DNA of 64,000 nucleotides. It comes from Flavivirga aquimarina. GTDB taxonomy: Bacteria; Bacteroidota; Bacteroidia; Flavobacteriales; Flavobacteriaceae. The stretch covers positions 178,884-242,883 of the forward strand of contig NZ_JAUOEK010000120.1 in NCBI RefSeq assembly GCF_030540835.1. The letters are read 5' to 3'. The notes under the pieces are model-generated. The model was not told the DNA's origin and did no database searches. It was given only the letters and a program-made list of their open reading frames with translations. The position numbers and the translations under genes are program-made. Every line of letters starts with the position of its first letter. Within the stretch, counting starts at the first letter, position 1. This document shows, one piece after another, positions 63,919 to 64,000 of the stretch.

Positions 63919-64000
63919 ATGTCTACAAAATATAAAGCAACAATGACCGACACTGGTTATTTTATAACCATAACTACTGTAGGTTGGATAGATGTGTTTA
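63919..64000 (+). CDS. REP-associated tyrosine transposase (RAYT), 5' part only
   Basis: Only 27 codons are inside the window: MSTKYKATMTDTGYFITITT then VGWIDVF. This opening matches RAYT/IS200-like transposases of Bacteroidetes (normally about 190 residues with HxH and a Tyr further on, outside this window). ATG at 63919. It follows a repeat typical for its target class. Confidence 0.7.
   Translation, partial: MSTKYKATMTDTGYFITITTVGWIDVF

Noticed and set aside
1..64000. tRNA, rRNA and known riboswitches
   Set aside because: I saw no cloverleaf with GGTTCRA-type T arm, no rRNA-like stretch and no conserved riboswitch core; a covariance search would be needed to be sure.

Overview
The window is AT-rich chromosomal DNA of a member of the Bacteroidota, most likely a marine-type Flavobacteriaceae. 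The evidence is the TTG-N18-20-TAnnTTTG promoters (before the polysaccharide operon, a DUF2795 gene, rpmB and an arsR gene), the order rpmB-rpmG-DUF4295-ftsY...rimO, a TonB-dependent receptor with a carboxypeptidase-like N-domain, several lipoprotein signal peptides, and REP-like palindromes close to a RAYT-type transposase. I saw no rRNA, tRNA or CRISPR array.

Layout. 1-15950 (minus strand) is one long surface-polysaccharide operon read from a promoter at 15971-15999. In order of transcription it holds wza, wzc, wzm, a methyltransferase, wzt, a run of glycosyltransferases and methyltransferases, then neuB and neuC for a nonulosonic (sialic-like) acid. Export parts of the ABC-dependent type (Wzm/Wzt with a C-terminal sugar-binding domain) sit with a Wza/Wzc pair. 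16054-25999 is housekeeping: an ABC-F ATPase, a methyltransferase, a cobalamin adenosyltransferase, DUF2795, secA, a DUF885 lipoprotein and a DinB-like protein.

26050-37870 is an accessory region built of small units: a DUF2004-like protein, XRE/SymE, AraC plus two serine hydrolases, small lipoproteins and membrane proteins, another AraC set, and ArsR/SRPBCC/DUF1059. Long imperfect-hairpin sites separate them. Five sites share the left-end pattern (N)AA(C/T)-N3-GTRYCC, and three end in C/GTT followed by unit-specific bases. The first bases of a unit are the reverse complement of the bases opening the site that closes the same unit (10/10, 9/9 and 9/10 in three units, a gapped match in a fourth). 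This is the geometry of integron gene cassettes and their attC sites, but I see no integrase. It is the best candidate here for an undescribed system.

37900-51107 is core again: M23 peptidase, rimO, a serine hydrolase, ftsY, DUF4295, rpmG, rpmB, cinA, an Hpt protein, a FAH-family protein, an exonuclease, a 2-oxoacid dehydrogenase E2, an overlapping HAD/phosphoribosyltransferase pair, recR and a sodium:solute symporter. 51078-55769 is a decayed block beside a CoA-binding gene that has lost its start: small phage-tail-like ORFs, a tail-collar gene with two frameshifts, and a secreted SGNH hydrolase whose frameshift separates its catalytic Asp/His from the rest. 56081-64000 holds a TonB-type outer-membrane protein, fabH, htpG, a higBA toxin-antitoxin pair with its own operator and flanking direct repeats, and the start of a RAYT-type transposase.
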